Positions 47,007-59,600 of a stretch of 64,000 bases of DNA are shown here, piece by piece (positions within the stretch are counted from its first letter, which is position 1; the number at the start of each line of letters is the position of its first letter). The stretch comes from Toxotes chatareus. Its lineage: Eukaryota; Chordata; Actinopteri; Toxotidae. The stretch spans positions 19,536,001-19,600,000 of the forward strand of contig CM028889.1 in the NCBI GenBank assembly GCA_016801885.1, written 5' to 3'. A program made the position numbers and the translations under genes. A model generated the notes under the pieces. That model was not told the origin of the DNA and searched no databases. It saw nothing but the letters and a program-made list of their open reading frames with translations.

Positions 47007-50000
47007 TCACACAGAATTATGAATGACATTTTCACAAGAGGAAGGCATGAGGAATCAATTATACGTACAGAGAGAATGCTAATAAGCCAGCCGCTGGAAG
47101 AGAGACGCTGAGAGAAACAAGAGAGAAGTGAAAAACAAAGGGAGAAAGTGAAAGATGTAAGAGCCAAGAGAGGAAAAAAGAGAGAGAAAGAATTCTTTAA
47201 AAAGGCTCGGCCGGGGGTGGAAAGAGAAATGAAAATGAATGAGAGATGCAAAGGAAGAATAGAGTGTGAACATTCCTCTGTTCTCTCCTTTAGAGGCGTA
47301 TCAGAGAGCTTCCTGCTGCGATGCTCTGCGTTTGTGATAAAGTTCAATCTCAGATTGAGCCAACTCCAACCGATCGATAGCCTCTCGCTCTCCTTCTGTC
47401 TCCCTTCTGTTTTTCTCCCTCTCTTTTTTCTCTCTCTCTCTCTTCTTCTTCCTCTGCAGCCCTCCTCTGCCAGTGGAACTTTATTTCTGGTGTTGCTATG
47501 AAATGTGATCTGTGGAGAGGTGTGAGGGTGCAAAGAACAGTTGTGTGTGTGTGTATATGCATGCATGTGTGTGTTGATAGCGCGTGTTTGTGGTTACAGA
47601 GTCTGTGTTGGTGCCCGTCTGTGCATTTTAATGTACACACACGTGCATGTGCAAGTGTGTGTTTGTCTCCATAAATTCACATCAGGGTTACTCATAAAAT
47701 ATCCATTTCATCCCATTTTTCAGTCTATCTGCTTCTCCAAGCACAGCAGGATTATATATTTCCTCTTGCCCTTTTTTATTGTTTAAGTACTTTAATTACC
47801 CATATTTCACAGAAGTAGTCATAGTAGATATTTCTATCTTTTTTTTTTAATTTTGGTTGTATTATAGGGTTTAAATTCATGTGGTTTAAATATATGCACC
47901 TTTTAGCCACTGCACACATTATTGCCAACCATTCTCCAAAGCCACAAGTTGTTATACAGCTCCTAACTTTCAAATCTCAGATATCAGATCATTCTTCATT
48001 GAAGTCTCCACTTGCTACTGCAGTACCACAAAGTCATAGCAGAAACTTTGATCAAAAAGTAATGGATTATTAATCAGGAGCAAATTCTGAGTTTCTCCAA
48101 GTTAATTTTCATATCACTGTGACATGATCTCAAACTAGAGGCTACTTTAAAGGTTTGAGATTCAACATAAAAGTTTATCGTTTGTGCTGGAAAACACGTA
48201 AAATATTATAAGTTAAAATGTTTGCTAATACTGTCTGCACATCACATTACTTAGGTGGCTTCCCTGTAAACTTGACCCTGTTCACTTAGAGGGTTTGATG
48301 GGTCCTTTCTGGTGTCAGTCAAACATCATGGTCCACTTCCTATTAGCCACAGATGTCCAGAGCTGCCCTGAATGCTGCTCCTTTTAACTCCTCTCTGTCC
48401 CTTTTGGAGGTGATAAGGACGATGTCTGCTGTATAGATAGATAAAATGAATATCCAAGGCTCGAGCAGTGTTATTTTTTTTATCAGAGAAGAACTTTGTT
48501 CTCCTCGCTCACTGATAGCAAAGGGTTAAAACCGAGGGCTGATTTGCCAGGCGAGCGGAGCTGTAATTGGTTCCACTGGATTTTTGTGGCAAGCATTATC
48601 AGAACTGTGTGTGTGTGTGTGTGTGTGTAATGTGTCTATTTACTGTGTGTGTGAGTCTGATTTCTTTTTATGCGTCCTTGTTCCTTCAGTGCTTTGTGAG
48701 TGTATACATGTTTGTATGAACAGGGCATGTTGCCTAGTTTATTGAGTTAGTGTGTAAATGTGTGTGCACATGCAAGAACACATTCTTCTATGTGAGGTGT
48801 TTGTGCAGTTTTTTTTTTTTTTGTGTGCATTAATCGCTTAAGTGTTAAGTGTCTTTGTGTTTAAGTACGTGTATGCATTGTTGCGTGCGTACCGTGTCTG
48901 TATTTGTCCTTGTGTTCCTGTATAAGTGTCTGTGCGTGTGTGCATGCAACTGTTAACGTGTGTATGCTTGGATCTGGGAGAAGAAGAGGAAAGGAGAGCG
49001 GCAGTGGTTTGTGTATACGTGTGTGTGTGTGTGTATGTGTGCGCCAACAACAATAACAATAAATAATGTCCCAGTCTGACCTCGACTGTTGCTGTGAATG
49101 TACAAGCCCTTGATTGGCTGCCACACCCCGAGAGAGAGAGAGAGAGAGAGGATTTACTGAGTGTTTTCATGGTTAAGAAAGATGTCTATAACTGAGTCTG
49201 ACCAGCTCTCACATGCACACACTTGTTCAACATTTTAAAACTTATGCATGTAAGTGCAAACAAACGCACCTCTTCTTTCACAGGTTTCTGTTCAGGTTTG
49301 GCCCTTTGTAAACTTAAAACTGTCACTGTGTGTGTTTGTACTACAGATTTTCCTCCAGCTCTAGGAGTTGTGGTGCCTGTAGCCTGTGTGTGTGGCACAG
49401 TTTAAGAAACTGTTAGAAAAATGTTGCAACGAAGATGTATAATCATCTGTGTGTGTGCATGCTGAGGGCTTCCTTCTCCTTTGGCCATGAGTAGGGTAAC
49501 ACGTCAGTTATACGGCCAAGTAAATAAACTAATGCCAAATATGTGGCCACAGAAATCACATATGCTCAATTAATGAGGGCAGAGCCACTGTAAGAGTGTT
49601 TTGTGTGTGTCTTAAAGTTGGATTCTGATGTGTTTGGGTATTAATGTGCAGGAGATGGAATTTGTGAGTTAATTTTGTAGTTGCAGTGGCAGGACATGAT
49701 GAACTGCTTAAATTCTGTGTATGTGCTTGCTGATTTGTATTTTTTTGGACATGCGTCCTGTGTGCTATTTGCTTTTGCACAAAGTAGACCTGTCTTTTTT
49801 TTTGGCATCCGGGTGTGTTGTGCAGTTTGTTTTTCCCCAACATGTGTGGCTATAATGAAAGCCATGTACGGTAAACAGCACAGCGGATTGCTGTCACCTC
49901 CCGCAGATGACATTCTCCCCTCCTTTCCTTTGTCCTCATCTTGTTTACTTATAATTTCATTCTGCATTTCAAAGGCAACCCCATAAAATGGCAAAAAGTC

Positions 50001-50253
50001 AAGTAACAACAAAACAGCTGCGGTGAGACGACCCACAGAACAAGCAAAGAGTTGTTCAAGCAGCGAACAACTTCTGCTCAGACATCAGCAGCCACCCAGA
50101 TTAAGTCTGCTCTCTGATTAAAAAAAACAGGCCATTTTCTATCCCCAAATCCTGTGTTCTTTTCTTTGTCATTAAAAGAAATGATCAGAGTGAGGCTTGG
50201 ATGGAGTCCAGAGACTCTTTTGGCTGCCAATCTTTCCCTGATTTGTAATCCAC

Positions 50254-50404
50254 CGCTGGCTTAGTGGCTGACTGGTGAGCTGCAGCATTAACTGAATAGC
50301 TCTCTGACTGACTGACTGGTTAACTAGTGGCCTGGCTGTCTGATTGACTTACTGACTGTTGGCTTGTTAATTGACTGTCAAACTGAATGACTGGCTAGCT
50401 GGCA
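50254..50404. repeat. Degenerate (ACTG)n tract
   Basis: About 150 bases dominated by diverged GACTG/TGACT words, including CTGACTGACTGACTGG. It is an old, decayed tetranucleotide repeat in tle2 intron 1. Confidence 0.8.
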
Positions 50405-51405
50405 GGGTAACTTAGTATTCACAGACCCTCAGCACAATGAGAAGGCCACAAACTGTAAACGAACTTCTATTGTTGGGTGGCTGACAGGAAGGCTCTTTCT
50501 AAGTTATCAAGACCTTTGCATGGTCTGCCAAAAAAAGGGGTGAGAAAGGCAGGCAAAACTGTGTATGACAGACAGAAAGAGGAAAAAATTAAGGTTTTAT
50601 GCTAGATTTCTGTTCTTCCCAGGCGCCTGTCTTCAGTCTTTATTCCACACACAGTCCAAACCCATGAGCTATTATTCATTGCTGCTCACATCAGCAGACA
50701 CACTCACACACAGAAACATGTACACAAGGGGCACCAGACACTCCTCTGCCACACTTGGTATTTCTCATCTATTCATATGACTTTTTCCTAAATATTTCAC
50801 CAGCCAATTATTATTTCATGTGCTATCTGAGTGCGTCTCTGCTTGTCTCAGACGCACACAGAAAAAAAGAAAGAACAAAGAGGGTAAAAAGGAGAAGTAA
50901 AGAACCGAAAGGAGAGAAAAAGGAGGGAGGAATGACACACAGACGCAAGAGAAAGGGCAGAGGAAAGAGAAAATGTTTTGTTTGAATGAATGCATCCATG
51001 CATAGGCATGCCTGCTTATACCGTGTGAATACTCATGTGTTGGTAGACCGTGTGCCAGGGGCTAAACGGATAGACGGGGAAGACAAGCAGACAGATAGAA
51101 TCATTTCTTTCCCAATCACTCCCAGACCTGCATCTGTTTCACAGTTGCTGTCTCTCATGCAGCCGCTGCCACTGGTGGAAAAACAGGCAGCTGCTTGAAC
51201 AGAAAACAGACAGGACCAGACTGACCTAATATTCAGACAGAAAGTGAAAATAAATAACTAAATAAAAAACAATGAGAGCCATACAGGATACCACAACCAT
51301 AATTTCAAATAATCTCTATACAATTTATATTCTGTTCTTATATACTCCTCTAAGTTATCACATCGGTTTAACTGGCAGTTAATCAAGTCTTACAGTCAAT
51401 CTCAT

Positions 51406-51481
51406 GACAGACAGACTGACAGGCTGGTCAACCTACAGACAGACAGACAGACAGTTAGACAGACAGACACTAACAGACAGG
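51406..51481. repeat. (GACA)n microsatellite
   Basis: Interrupted GACA units (CAGACAGACAGACAG, AGACAGACAGACAC). A related GACA/GATA-rich stretch occurs at 58048-58199 in intron 3. Confidence 0.88.
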
Positions 51482-53895
51482 TGATGGTTACCGCCACTGG
51501 GTCCCACCTCCATTCTGTTATGTGATACAGTGAAATAGGCTTCACCCGCCACCCCTCGCCTCACCTCCCTGCCTCCCCCATAGATAATCCTTCCTAATTC
51601 TATGCTTGCCCGTGCCAGCTCCTCCAAATTGTGATTGACTGTTGTCCCACATGGTGTGCATGTGTGTGTGTGATTGTGCACAAGTGGCCCTTCCCTCCCC
51701 CCTCCTCCACCTCCACCTCCACCTCCTAGATTAACCGGATCAGTTTTGGGTTTCAGGATCCCCTATGCTGACTGCACACACACACATACACACACACATA
51801 CACATAAACACACATGAAAACACAGGAGGCGGTAGGCTGTTTTTGGCCCTTCATGACGTGCTATTGGACCCCTAACAGTCTGGGCTGCCATCTGTCACAA
51901 TACAGGAGAGACCAAACAACAAATGTTTGTTCTGGTGTACTTACGGCATGACTTGCTGATGCCTCCATCTTTGTAAACACTGCATAAGTATGCGCATGTA
52001 TCCCCCTTAGATAACCTATAACTCAGTGTAACTCTTACCTGCTGGAGTGTCCTTGAGCAAGACACCAAGTCTCTTCTTACCACTAATAAGCATGAATTAA
52101 TTGGACACCAGCTTTCCATGCTAGTCTCTTTATCCTGAAAGGAGGAGCTCAGCGTAGGCAGGGAATATTTCTCCTTTTGCTGGAGGACCTCATAACTCTT
52201 TTTTTTTTTGTATTTTTCATTTCCTTTTTGCTCATAAGAAGTTTTATTGCTCCAGGGTCTAGGAAACTCATTCAGAAAGGTGCAACTGGCAAATCAAAAG
52301 AAAGACGTTTTGGAGTTTTTGTCCCAACAGATGAAAGAAAGAAATTCAAATCTCTCTCATCAGCACACTACAGAGGACGCCATGTTGACACTAACGGTTG
52401 TCACTCGCAGATCTCTTGTATAATCCTGATCTGTGACTATGGGCTTTGTTATATGACTTAGTGCTGCTGATGTAACCTGCCAGCAGCACTTTGTTTGTGT
52501 GCATTCGCATGAGCATTTGTCTGTGTGTTCATGGTAGCAGATGGTGGGAGCAGTATTGCTACAGAGCGATGGACAGTGCACAGGGTAGAGCAGCTAAGCA
52601 GTGTTGACTACAGCAAAGACAGCATGGCTCTCTCCCTCTCTCTCTCTCTCTTTCTTCGTCTTCCTCCCATCCCCTTGGTGTCAGGCGGATGAATGGTTGG
52701 CTATCTCTCTCAGTCAGCAGCCACGCCGCTCTTTCATCATCTGTCTCTCTGCTCGTTCTTTCATTCCTCTGTAAGAATGTCAGACTAGTCTATCACTCCC
52801 ACCATCCCTCAGACCATCCATCCCTCTGTCTGTCAGATGAGTATCTATCTCTCTTCTGCCTTTTTTCTTTGTCAGTCCATCCCTCCATTCCTACTCTCCC
52901 TCCCACTGTGGGTTGTGTGTTCTTTGTGTGTACTTAAAAGTGTGAATCTGCATGTTCAGTTGCGTGCGTTTGTTTGTTTGTGTGCTTTTCAGTGCGCTCA
53001 TGGCTACGTGGGTGTTTGTGTATGTATCCGCGTGAGCCAGATCGCTATCTGTCCCTCACCCCTCTGTCATCTCCCTCCTTCCCTCCCCCACTGTGTGTGT
53101 GTGTGTGTGTGTGTGAATCAAGGTCAGTGGGGATCTGTTGGCAGACACCCCCCCCCCCCCCAACTATCTATCTATCCCACCCTCCCCCTCCACCACTCCC
53201 TCCCACACACACCCAGAGGGTTTATGTGTGTTGTGCCCATCCAGCCATCTAGATGTCCCCACTATGCCTGCGTCGGCTCAGTTTAGCTCAGCTCAACTCG
53301 GCTCCACGGATTAATTACTGGGGAACCCACCGCGTCTCTGACCTCCACCGTCGGACTAATTGAAATCTAATTGAATTGTGCTTGTCTAGACTAATGAAGC
53401 CCCGCCACTGAAACCGCCAATCTTTTAGCCGTAGCTGCTCACCGATAGCCACCCAGCTTCACTGTAGTGACAGCAACATGCCCCTCAGTTTGGATGGGTA
53501 TGTGGTGAACAGATGAACAAAGGAGCAGATCAGTGGATTTATCGTGGTCTTTGGTAGTTAAATTACTTAAAAAAAAACAAAAAACATGTGTTTTGTTACT
53601 TTTGGTACAGGAACAAGTCTACAGTAACATCAAGAACGTTTGAGTGCATCCATTTTCCAGCTGAAACATATCCTATTTTATCATAGCTCCGATCAAGGCT
53701 GAGCTTTGTGTCCTTGTTGTTTGTCAGTGCTCAAATCATAGTCAAATGAAACTTTATTTTGAGAACCACAGTAGCCAAAGATCCTGTACTATGACATCAT
53801 AAACTTCAACAGGATTGAATTGGTTCTTTTTTGTTGCTGTGTGCTTCATCACCTTTTAATGTAGATGGGGGAAAAAAAGACAAAGGTGAAAAGAA

Positions 53896-54240
53896 GGGGT
53901 GCCTGGGTGACACAGTGGTGGAATCACTTGCATCAACACAGAGGGCCCATCAACACAGGATGGTAGGGTAGTATTTGCAAGGTGGAAGTTAATGAGTTAT
54001 GCTTGTGCTAGCAGCTCAGCATCAGGGCACTTGCGCAGAGGAAAGTGGGATCGGGGCGGGATAGTGTGAACCTCAATGCGCTCCTGGTGAGACTGCTCAT
54101 TGACAGATGACAAGAAGTGGCTGTAAAGAAGTGGCAGAGACACCTGGCAGTCTGCTGCCTTACCAGGCTAACAGCGGAAGACCCACAGTGCAGGGAAAAT
54201 TAGCCAATCCAAATAGGGAGAGAAAGGGAGAAGAAGAAGG
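53896..54240 (+). mobile_element. Degenerate tRNA-headed SINE-like element
   Basis: The left end GGGGTGCCTGGGTGACACAG resembles the A-box head of a tRNA-derived element common in teleosts. The right part keeps the typical order: CTGGTGAGACTGCTCA, GACAAGAAGTGGCTG, GGCAGTCTGCTGCC, GGGAAAATTAGCCAATCC, then AGGGAGAGAAAGGGAG. An A/G-rich tail follows. It is strongly diverged, and the family is recalled rather than searched. It lies in sense orientation in tle2 intron 1. Confidence 0.6.
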
Positions 54241-55033
54241 CAAAAAAAGGTATCTTTTTGCTCAAAAATCACCTCTGAGAATCGACAGAAAACATAGCTA
54301 CTTTTGCTTACTTCAGCCCCATTCCCAAACATAAACAACCACAGCATCAAAAACCTCCGCAGTGCCCTTGTTTCTCAAACTTCCATGAAGATTATGGCAG
54401 AGGAGGGCAGCTGTTGAAAGCGCTTTAGACAGACATAGAGGCCTGGGGGTGGTGGGGGGGCCCCCGGGAGGTGCTTGTTTTGTTGGACCTTCTTTAGCTT
54501 TTAGCAGGTGAGAGACGGTGCCGTGATTCCCTATAAGTTATTCATTTGACGTTTCCTCCCTTCTCAGCTCTTTGTAGGCTGGAATACATTAGCAACCTGG
54601 CAGAGAGGAGAGGATGCTAATGTGGAAGAGAGGGAGAAGCAGAGAAGAGGAAGAAAGGATGGGGGCAGTGGAGGGAAGGAGGCAGAGTCATTAGAGGAGG
54701 AGGAGAACAGAGAGTGAGAGGGAGAGAGAGAGAGAGGACAAGGCTTTATAATGTGTGGGAAGGGGAAGTGACCTTCCCTCTCACTTTCATCTTGGTTCTT
54801 TTTTTTCTCCCCTTACCTTGTTCTCTGACACACACACATGCACACTCACTCACTCACACACACACACACGCTTGCTTGCAGACACACTCATGCAGGTGAA
54901 CACGCTCCTACACTCATGCGATATAGACATAACGCATACAATCTTATCGCGAACAGGCACATACACATGTGCTCCTCAGTATCAGGTTTTCATCCTTTCT
55001 TTCTCTCCATCTCTTTCTGTCTTTCCCGTGCAG

Positions 55034-55131
55034 GTCCCCTTGCAGCCCGGCCAGTCTTTCAAGTTCACAGTCCTGGAAACTCTGGACCGTATCAAGGAGG
55101 AATTCCAGTTCCTTCAGGCTCAATATCACAG
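55034..55131 (+). CDS. tle2: tle2 coding exon 2, start of Q domain
   Basis: This 98-nt exon encodes VPLQPGQSFKFTVLETLDRI and then KEEFQFLQAQYH, leaving two bases (AG) to complete a Ser codon with exon 3. The acceptor is CCCGTGCAG and the donor is GTACAC. The LQPGQ.FKF..LE..DRIKEEFQFLQAQYHS pattern fits TLE2 better than TLE1/3/4, whose recalled versions read DRIKDEFQFLQAQYHSLK. This is the first amphipathic helix of the tetramerisation domain. Exon boundaries match those known for the family. Confidence 0.95.
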
Positions 55132-57097
55132 GTACACACACAATATTGCATTGCACGTGTGACTCATGCATAGACATACATACATACTTATACACTGATT
55201 TCCACATTGTATTTATTACTAAAAACTCACTTCATAAACGTCAGTGGTCAACATACAGTATTTCAATTCTTTCTATTCAAGAAGAACTTCTTAATCTTAT
55301 GATGAATCATACTCGTCCACACTTTCAATACAATATATTCTCCACTCCAAATAATTGTAAAAACAACACATTGTACTTCAGTAACAGTGGCTGAATTCTT
55401 GAATATATGAACCAATAAAGATAATATGACAGCGTGCGAGTGCTGTCCCTTAATCTTTATTAGTTCACTGAGTGTGCAAAATATTGGAGACTGATAGTGA
55501 GTTGCAGCCCTTCATACATAATTCTGTCTCAGAGCTTTAGAGCTTTCATTTTTCTCTAAATGAACATCTTTGCCTAAATCTATACATAACCTTCATTTGT
55601 AATAGGCATACATTTACAGTAATTAGGGAAATCAATAGAAGATAATAGCTTTTACCTACATTCACTTTATCAGCGTACCTGAAATGCCCTTTTTCCATTC
55701 AGTGTATTTTTAAGTATAGAGATTTCCAGTTTCTCCTGTGATGTTAACAAAATTAAACAAATATATTTTTATCTTATCTTAAAATGGTCACGTTATCATA
55801 TGGCTGACCAGAGGTGACCTTGGCTAAAAGAGATAAACCATCATAGGTTAAAACATCCGGCCTCTTGCTTACACCTCTGTGGGCATGCGGCACAGCCTGC
55901 TGTGATACAGCAACACTACTTTAGTGCTGGACTAGTGGATCTCAGTAACACACAGATGCAACAACAGCGACAAATATATTTTCATGCTTATGTTCATGTA
56001 ATTAGTGTGAAGTACAGCCATGCAGACTGCGGCCATCTTCCAGCACAATGCACAATTATTAAGCTTTTCATAATAATAAATCATCTGGCTTAGCTTTACC
56101 TTCTCAGAATATTGACCTCATAAAGAGAGTCTGCTAAACTCAGACACTCTTTCCCATGTCAGCTTGACAGTTTAAACAGTTCAGAAGAGATGTTAATAAT
56201 GTACATGCAGTGAAGCCTTCCCTGAATAGCTGGAGGATTTTAAGAAGCTTGCATGTGCAAATTTTTTTTTGCTTTATTTCATCCATTATTGACTAATGTG
56301 ATGCATTTGAAATACATTTTAAAATGCCTCTGAAAATAACCAAACCTGAACCTGACCGGAGGCTAAAGCACAACCCAGCCAAAAGGCTCAAACTGACCTG
56401 AAATACACTACTTGTCAGGACCTAATGGGCTCAGTATCAGAGCTCTATACACAGATGTACACATGACATACACAACCATACACTCTCCCACATACATGCA
56501 CAGTTGGTGTGATTGCAGTATACAATAAGACACACACCCTGCAGGCTGTTGCTGCCTTTAAGGTGATATTTTTCATTTTCATGAAGAAGAATTTATTCCT
56601 TCTTTTTTTTTTTTATACATACAGGAAATTTAATTCTCTGCATGTTACCCACACCAAGTGAACAAAACACACAAAGCATGCACATGCACTAGAGACGCTG
56701 GGGAGCAGGGGTGGATCGATGCCTTGCTCAAGGGCACCACAGTCGTGGTCACAGAGGGAAGGGTGGCACGTCTCCTTCACTGTGGTTAGTCGAGGGATTG
56801 AACCAGCAACCCTCTGATCTCAGGCCTGTCCAAAGTCCGCTCTTCTTTGACTTACTTGCTGTGCGTCAGCCTGCTCCCGCAGTGGTAATAGGTAGCCTGA
56901 CCGTATGACTAGAAGGGACTTTTTGGTATCCTTACACTGCCTTAAACTGTGTTTGACATCTGCAGTGCCTAAGTCCTGTTAGAATTATAATTCATTTCAC
57001 TGGGTGCAAATAAACCATTCACTCTGTGTGTGTGTGTCTGTGTGACTGTGCGTCTGTGTATCTGTGTGTCTGTGTGTCCTTTTTCATCCTTGTGCAG
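55132..57097 (+). other. tle2: tle2 intron 2
   Basis: This 1.97-kb intron starts GTACAC and ends CTTGTGCAG. It is A/T-rich from 55200 to 56600, then contains a repeat with a reversed tRNA-like box at about 56695-56850. A GT-rich stretch (57022-57079) sits just before the acceptor. Confidence 0.9.
56695..56850 (-). mobile_element. SINE-like fragment with reversed B-box-like word
   Basis: The + strand reads CCTTGCTCAAGGGCACCACA and later GAGGGATTGAACCAGCAACC. Its reverse complement, GGTTGCTGGTTCAATCCCTC, resembles a tRNA B box (GGTTCNANNCC). This combination belongs to a repeat that is widespread in fish. The ends are uncertain and the copy is diverged. Confidence 0.55.
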
Positions 57098-57161
57098 CCT
57101 GAAGCTGGAGTGTGAGAAGCTGGCCAGTGAGAAGACTGAGATGCAAAGGCACTACATCATG
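57098..57161 (+). CDS. tle2: tle2 coding exon 3, Q domain
   Basis: This 64-nt exon completes Ser and encodes LKLECEKLASEKTEMQRHYI plus Met, ending in phase 0 before donor GTGAGT. The acceptor is CTTGTGCAG. LKLECEKLASEKTEMQRHY matches recalled TLE2; TLE1/3/4 have LK.EY.KLA.EKTEMQRHY instead. The next exon expected is the 45-nt YYEMSYGLN exon, which does not occur between here and the window end, so it must lie beyond 64000. Confidence 0.95.
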
Positions 57162-58460
57162 GTGAGTCCAATCAGAGCTGTACTGTGATTTGTTAGACTG
57201 ACTGGGCCACTCATACTCTGAAAAGAGTCTGATGGGTTCTTACTTAGGAATTACAATCAGGGGAGGTGTATCTGTGCTTTTGATCAGCTGGATTGATGCT
57301 GTTTAGTGTTTTTGTCATTCAGGAGTACAAATCTCTCTCCACTTCTCTGTTCTGTTTTTCTTTCTCTCAAAATTTCTTTCTCTCTCTCTCTCTCTCTCTC
57401 TCTTCGTCAAACCTGTTTTAATTTACTTTCTCATTTTATTTACATGAAGAGGTAGTTTAGATAATGAATAACTCTGCTAAAGATATAAACACACTGTAGA
57501 TTTTCAAAACTCACAGAATGCTGACACATTTACAAAATGTTGAAATGACAATGTCCAGTATGAGAATATCTCTAATCTCTGTTAATTATTTACTTTAAAA
57601 ATGGGTAATTTGTAGAGGTACATAATTGTGAATATCTGTAATAGTGGAACACAGTTTGAACAGTTCCACAGTGTAGTTGTACAAACCTTTACTAAACTGG
57701 TAAAGGTGTATCGTGTTTTTGTGTCTCGTGCTTGCTCTCTCATGCCTCTCTTGGATTTGTATTTTTTGTTTTTCCGTAGCCGTCGCTGCATTTTTCCTCC
57801 CTCAGACTCTCTATCTTGCTTAGGCTGTTTCTCTGTCTCTTCTTCACCTCTCTGTGTTTTCGCGCGCTAACAGACTGAGCTGCCTCTGTGTCGTTGTGCC
57901 TGCGCGACTAAAGGCTCACATGTATCGTAAGCCTTCGTCTGTGGTACAAAACCCACACAGAGCCGACCAGAATACGATATGCACCATCTGCTAAGCTGCT
58001 CGCATTTCATAAACCTGGGAGAGCAGGCAGGATCAGGGCCGTAAGCTAGATAGACACACAGATGGATAGACAGAAAGAGAGTCAACCAGACAGGCAGACA
58101 GACTGACAAATAGACTGAGTGTGAGCAGACAGACAGGCGAACTGGCAGATAGACAAATGGATACAGAAGCACACAGACAGGCAGGCAGGAGATAAACAGA
58201 TTAAAAAAACTCTCACAGCATATACAAATTCATTCATCTACACGACACTTCTAAGGCCCCAGCTTTTCCTGATTCTGCTTCTTTTTATAACTGATAATGT
58301 AATAAGTCCTAAATAAAGTCAAAACCTGTCAAAATATCGCACAGCTAATTATCCTAATAAGATATCTATGTAATATAACAACTGTTGCTATAGCATATGA
58401 CCATTTCAAATTGTTCTTTTAGTACTTATAACACTGTCTAACTTATTCACATGACTTACT

Positions 58461-58815
58461 AAAGCCAGACTATGCAACTTTTAAAATAAAAAATTCTTTT
58501 TTTTTGCACAAATGAAAAAGAGAATTTATATGCAATAAAACCAATCCTTGTTCACTTTAATACTCTCTGGGGCTTTGCAGCTAAAAACCTTACTTGGTTT
58601 GGCGTGACCAGTAGTTTTTGTGGTGGCCGACATTAGCTAACAAACCTTATTGCTTTGTGTGTGTAACTGACATTAATGAATCAGTTTGTTGACTTTAAGG
58701 CTTGTCTCTGCTTGTTCTTCTCTTACATCATATTAAATGTGTCAGAGATAAACATTTGGGGGTTTTTTTTTCACAAAAGTAAAACAAGACAAAAGTTACA
58801 TTGTCTTGCTTTAAA
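58461..58815. mobile_element. MITE-like element with terminal inverted repeats
   Basis: The left end AAAGCCAGACTATGCAACTT (58461 on) matches the reverse complement of the right end, AAAGCAAGACAATGTAACTT (ending at 58815), at 16 or more of 20 positions. The 355-bp interior is A/T-rich and non-coding. The size and structure fit a non-autonomous DNA transposon common in fish. It is inserted in tle2 intron 3. Confidence 0.7.
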
Positions 58816-59600
58816 GTGAATAGTCATGTACAACGACGACAACAACAAGTGTACAACAACAGATCTGTACAATTACACAACCAAAAACATGTAGAGGTTT
58901 TGTTGAGAATACTCATCTACCCAAACACAAACCCTCAAGTAGTCCTCAACAGAAGGACTTGTCAAACTGACCTTATTTCATAAAAATATCCTCACTGTTC
59001 AGAAACTCGAAGTGCTTCTCAAAGTGGGAGAAAAAAAATACAAGAAGATACATGTACATGTAAATATGGTACAGTGCAGAACACACACATAGAAAAACCT
59101 CTGAAAACCACAGAATTCTCAAAACAACATCCACTTCCCTAATCTCAGGCACTCCCTAATTTAGCTGTGGTTTGACAGAATTACTATGTGTAGCAAATGG
59201 CCCAGACAAACATCCACCTTCTCCATCGCAAATCCTCACCACCCAAGCTGATACAAAAGGTGTGGTGTTGTGCCAGCGTGGATGCAGTTCTGTGTTTCTC
59301 CATAGACGGGGGCAATAGATGACATTTGATCGAACATTGTGCATATTAAATGTCATGGCCTTTGTGACCACTGCGCCAAAGGTAAACTAAGGAGGGGGAA
59401 GAATAACACGCGAGTATCCTCTGCTATATGTTTAGGCTTTAACAGTTCCCTGTGGCAGGAGGTCAGATGCAGATGACATACCCATATAGGTTAGCATGGC
59501 AGACGGTTAGCACTCCAGGCTATGTTATTTGAACTAGGGCTCACTGTGGCGTAGTGCAAGGCTAACACAGTGCTATGCTACTTCATAGGCATAGCTCAGA

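Larger units (their letters stand above)
45849..55033 (+). other. tle2: tle2 intron 1
   Basis: This 9.2-kb intron runs from GTTAGT to CCCGTGCAG. It contains a T-run (46016-46034), a (CT)n (46271-46311), a (CAGC)-rich minisatellite (46929-47006), GA-rich sequence (47085-47275), GT-rich zones (48600-49040), an ACTG-rich tract (50254-50404), a GACA tract (51406-51481) and a C-run near 53149-53162. A SINE-like element lies at 53896-54240. The segment 52030-52090 (TGTCCTTGAGCAAGACACC) resembles a fragment of another fish repeat. I found no other exon. Confidence 0.85.

Noticed and set aside
47000..47566. 188-residue minus-strand frame
   Set aside because: It is the complement of a GA-rich stretch in tle2 intron 1; low complexity.
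54755..55162. 135-residue frame that includes tle2 exon 2
   Set aside because: Only 55034-55131 is exonic. The upstream part is intron with CA repeats, and the part after 55131 is read-through past the donor.
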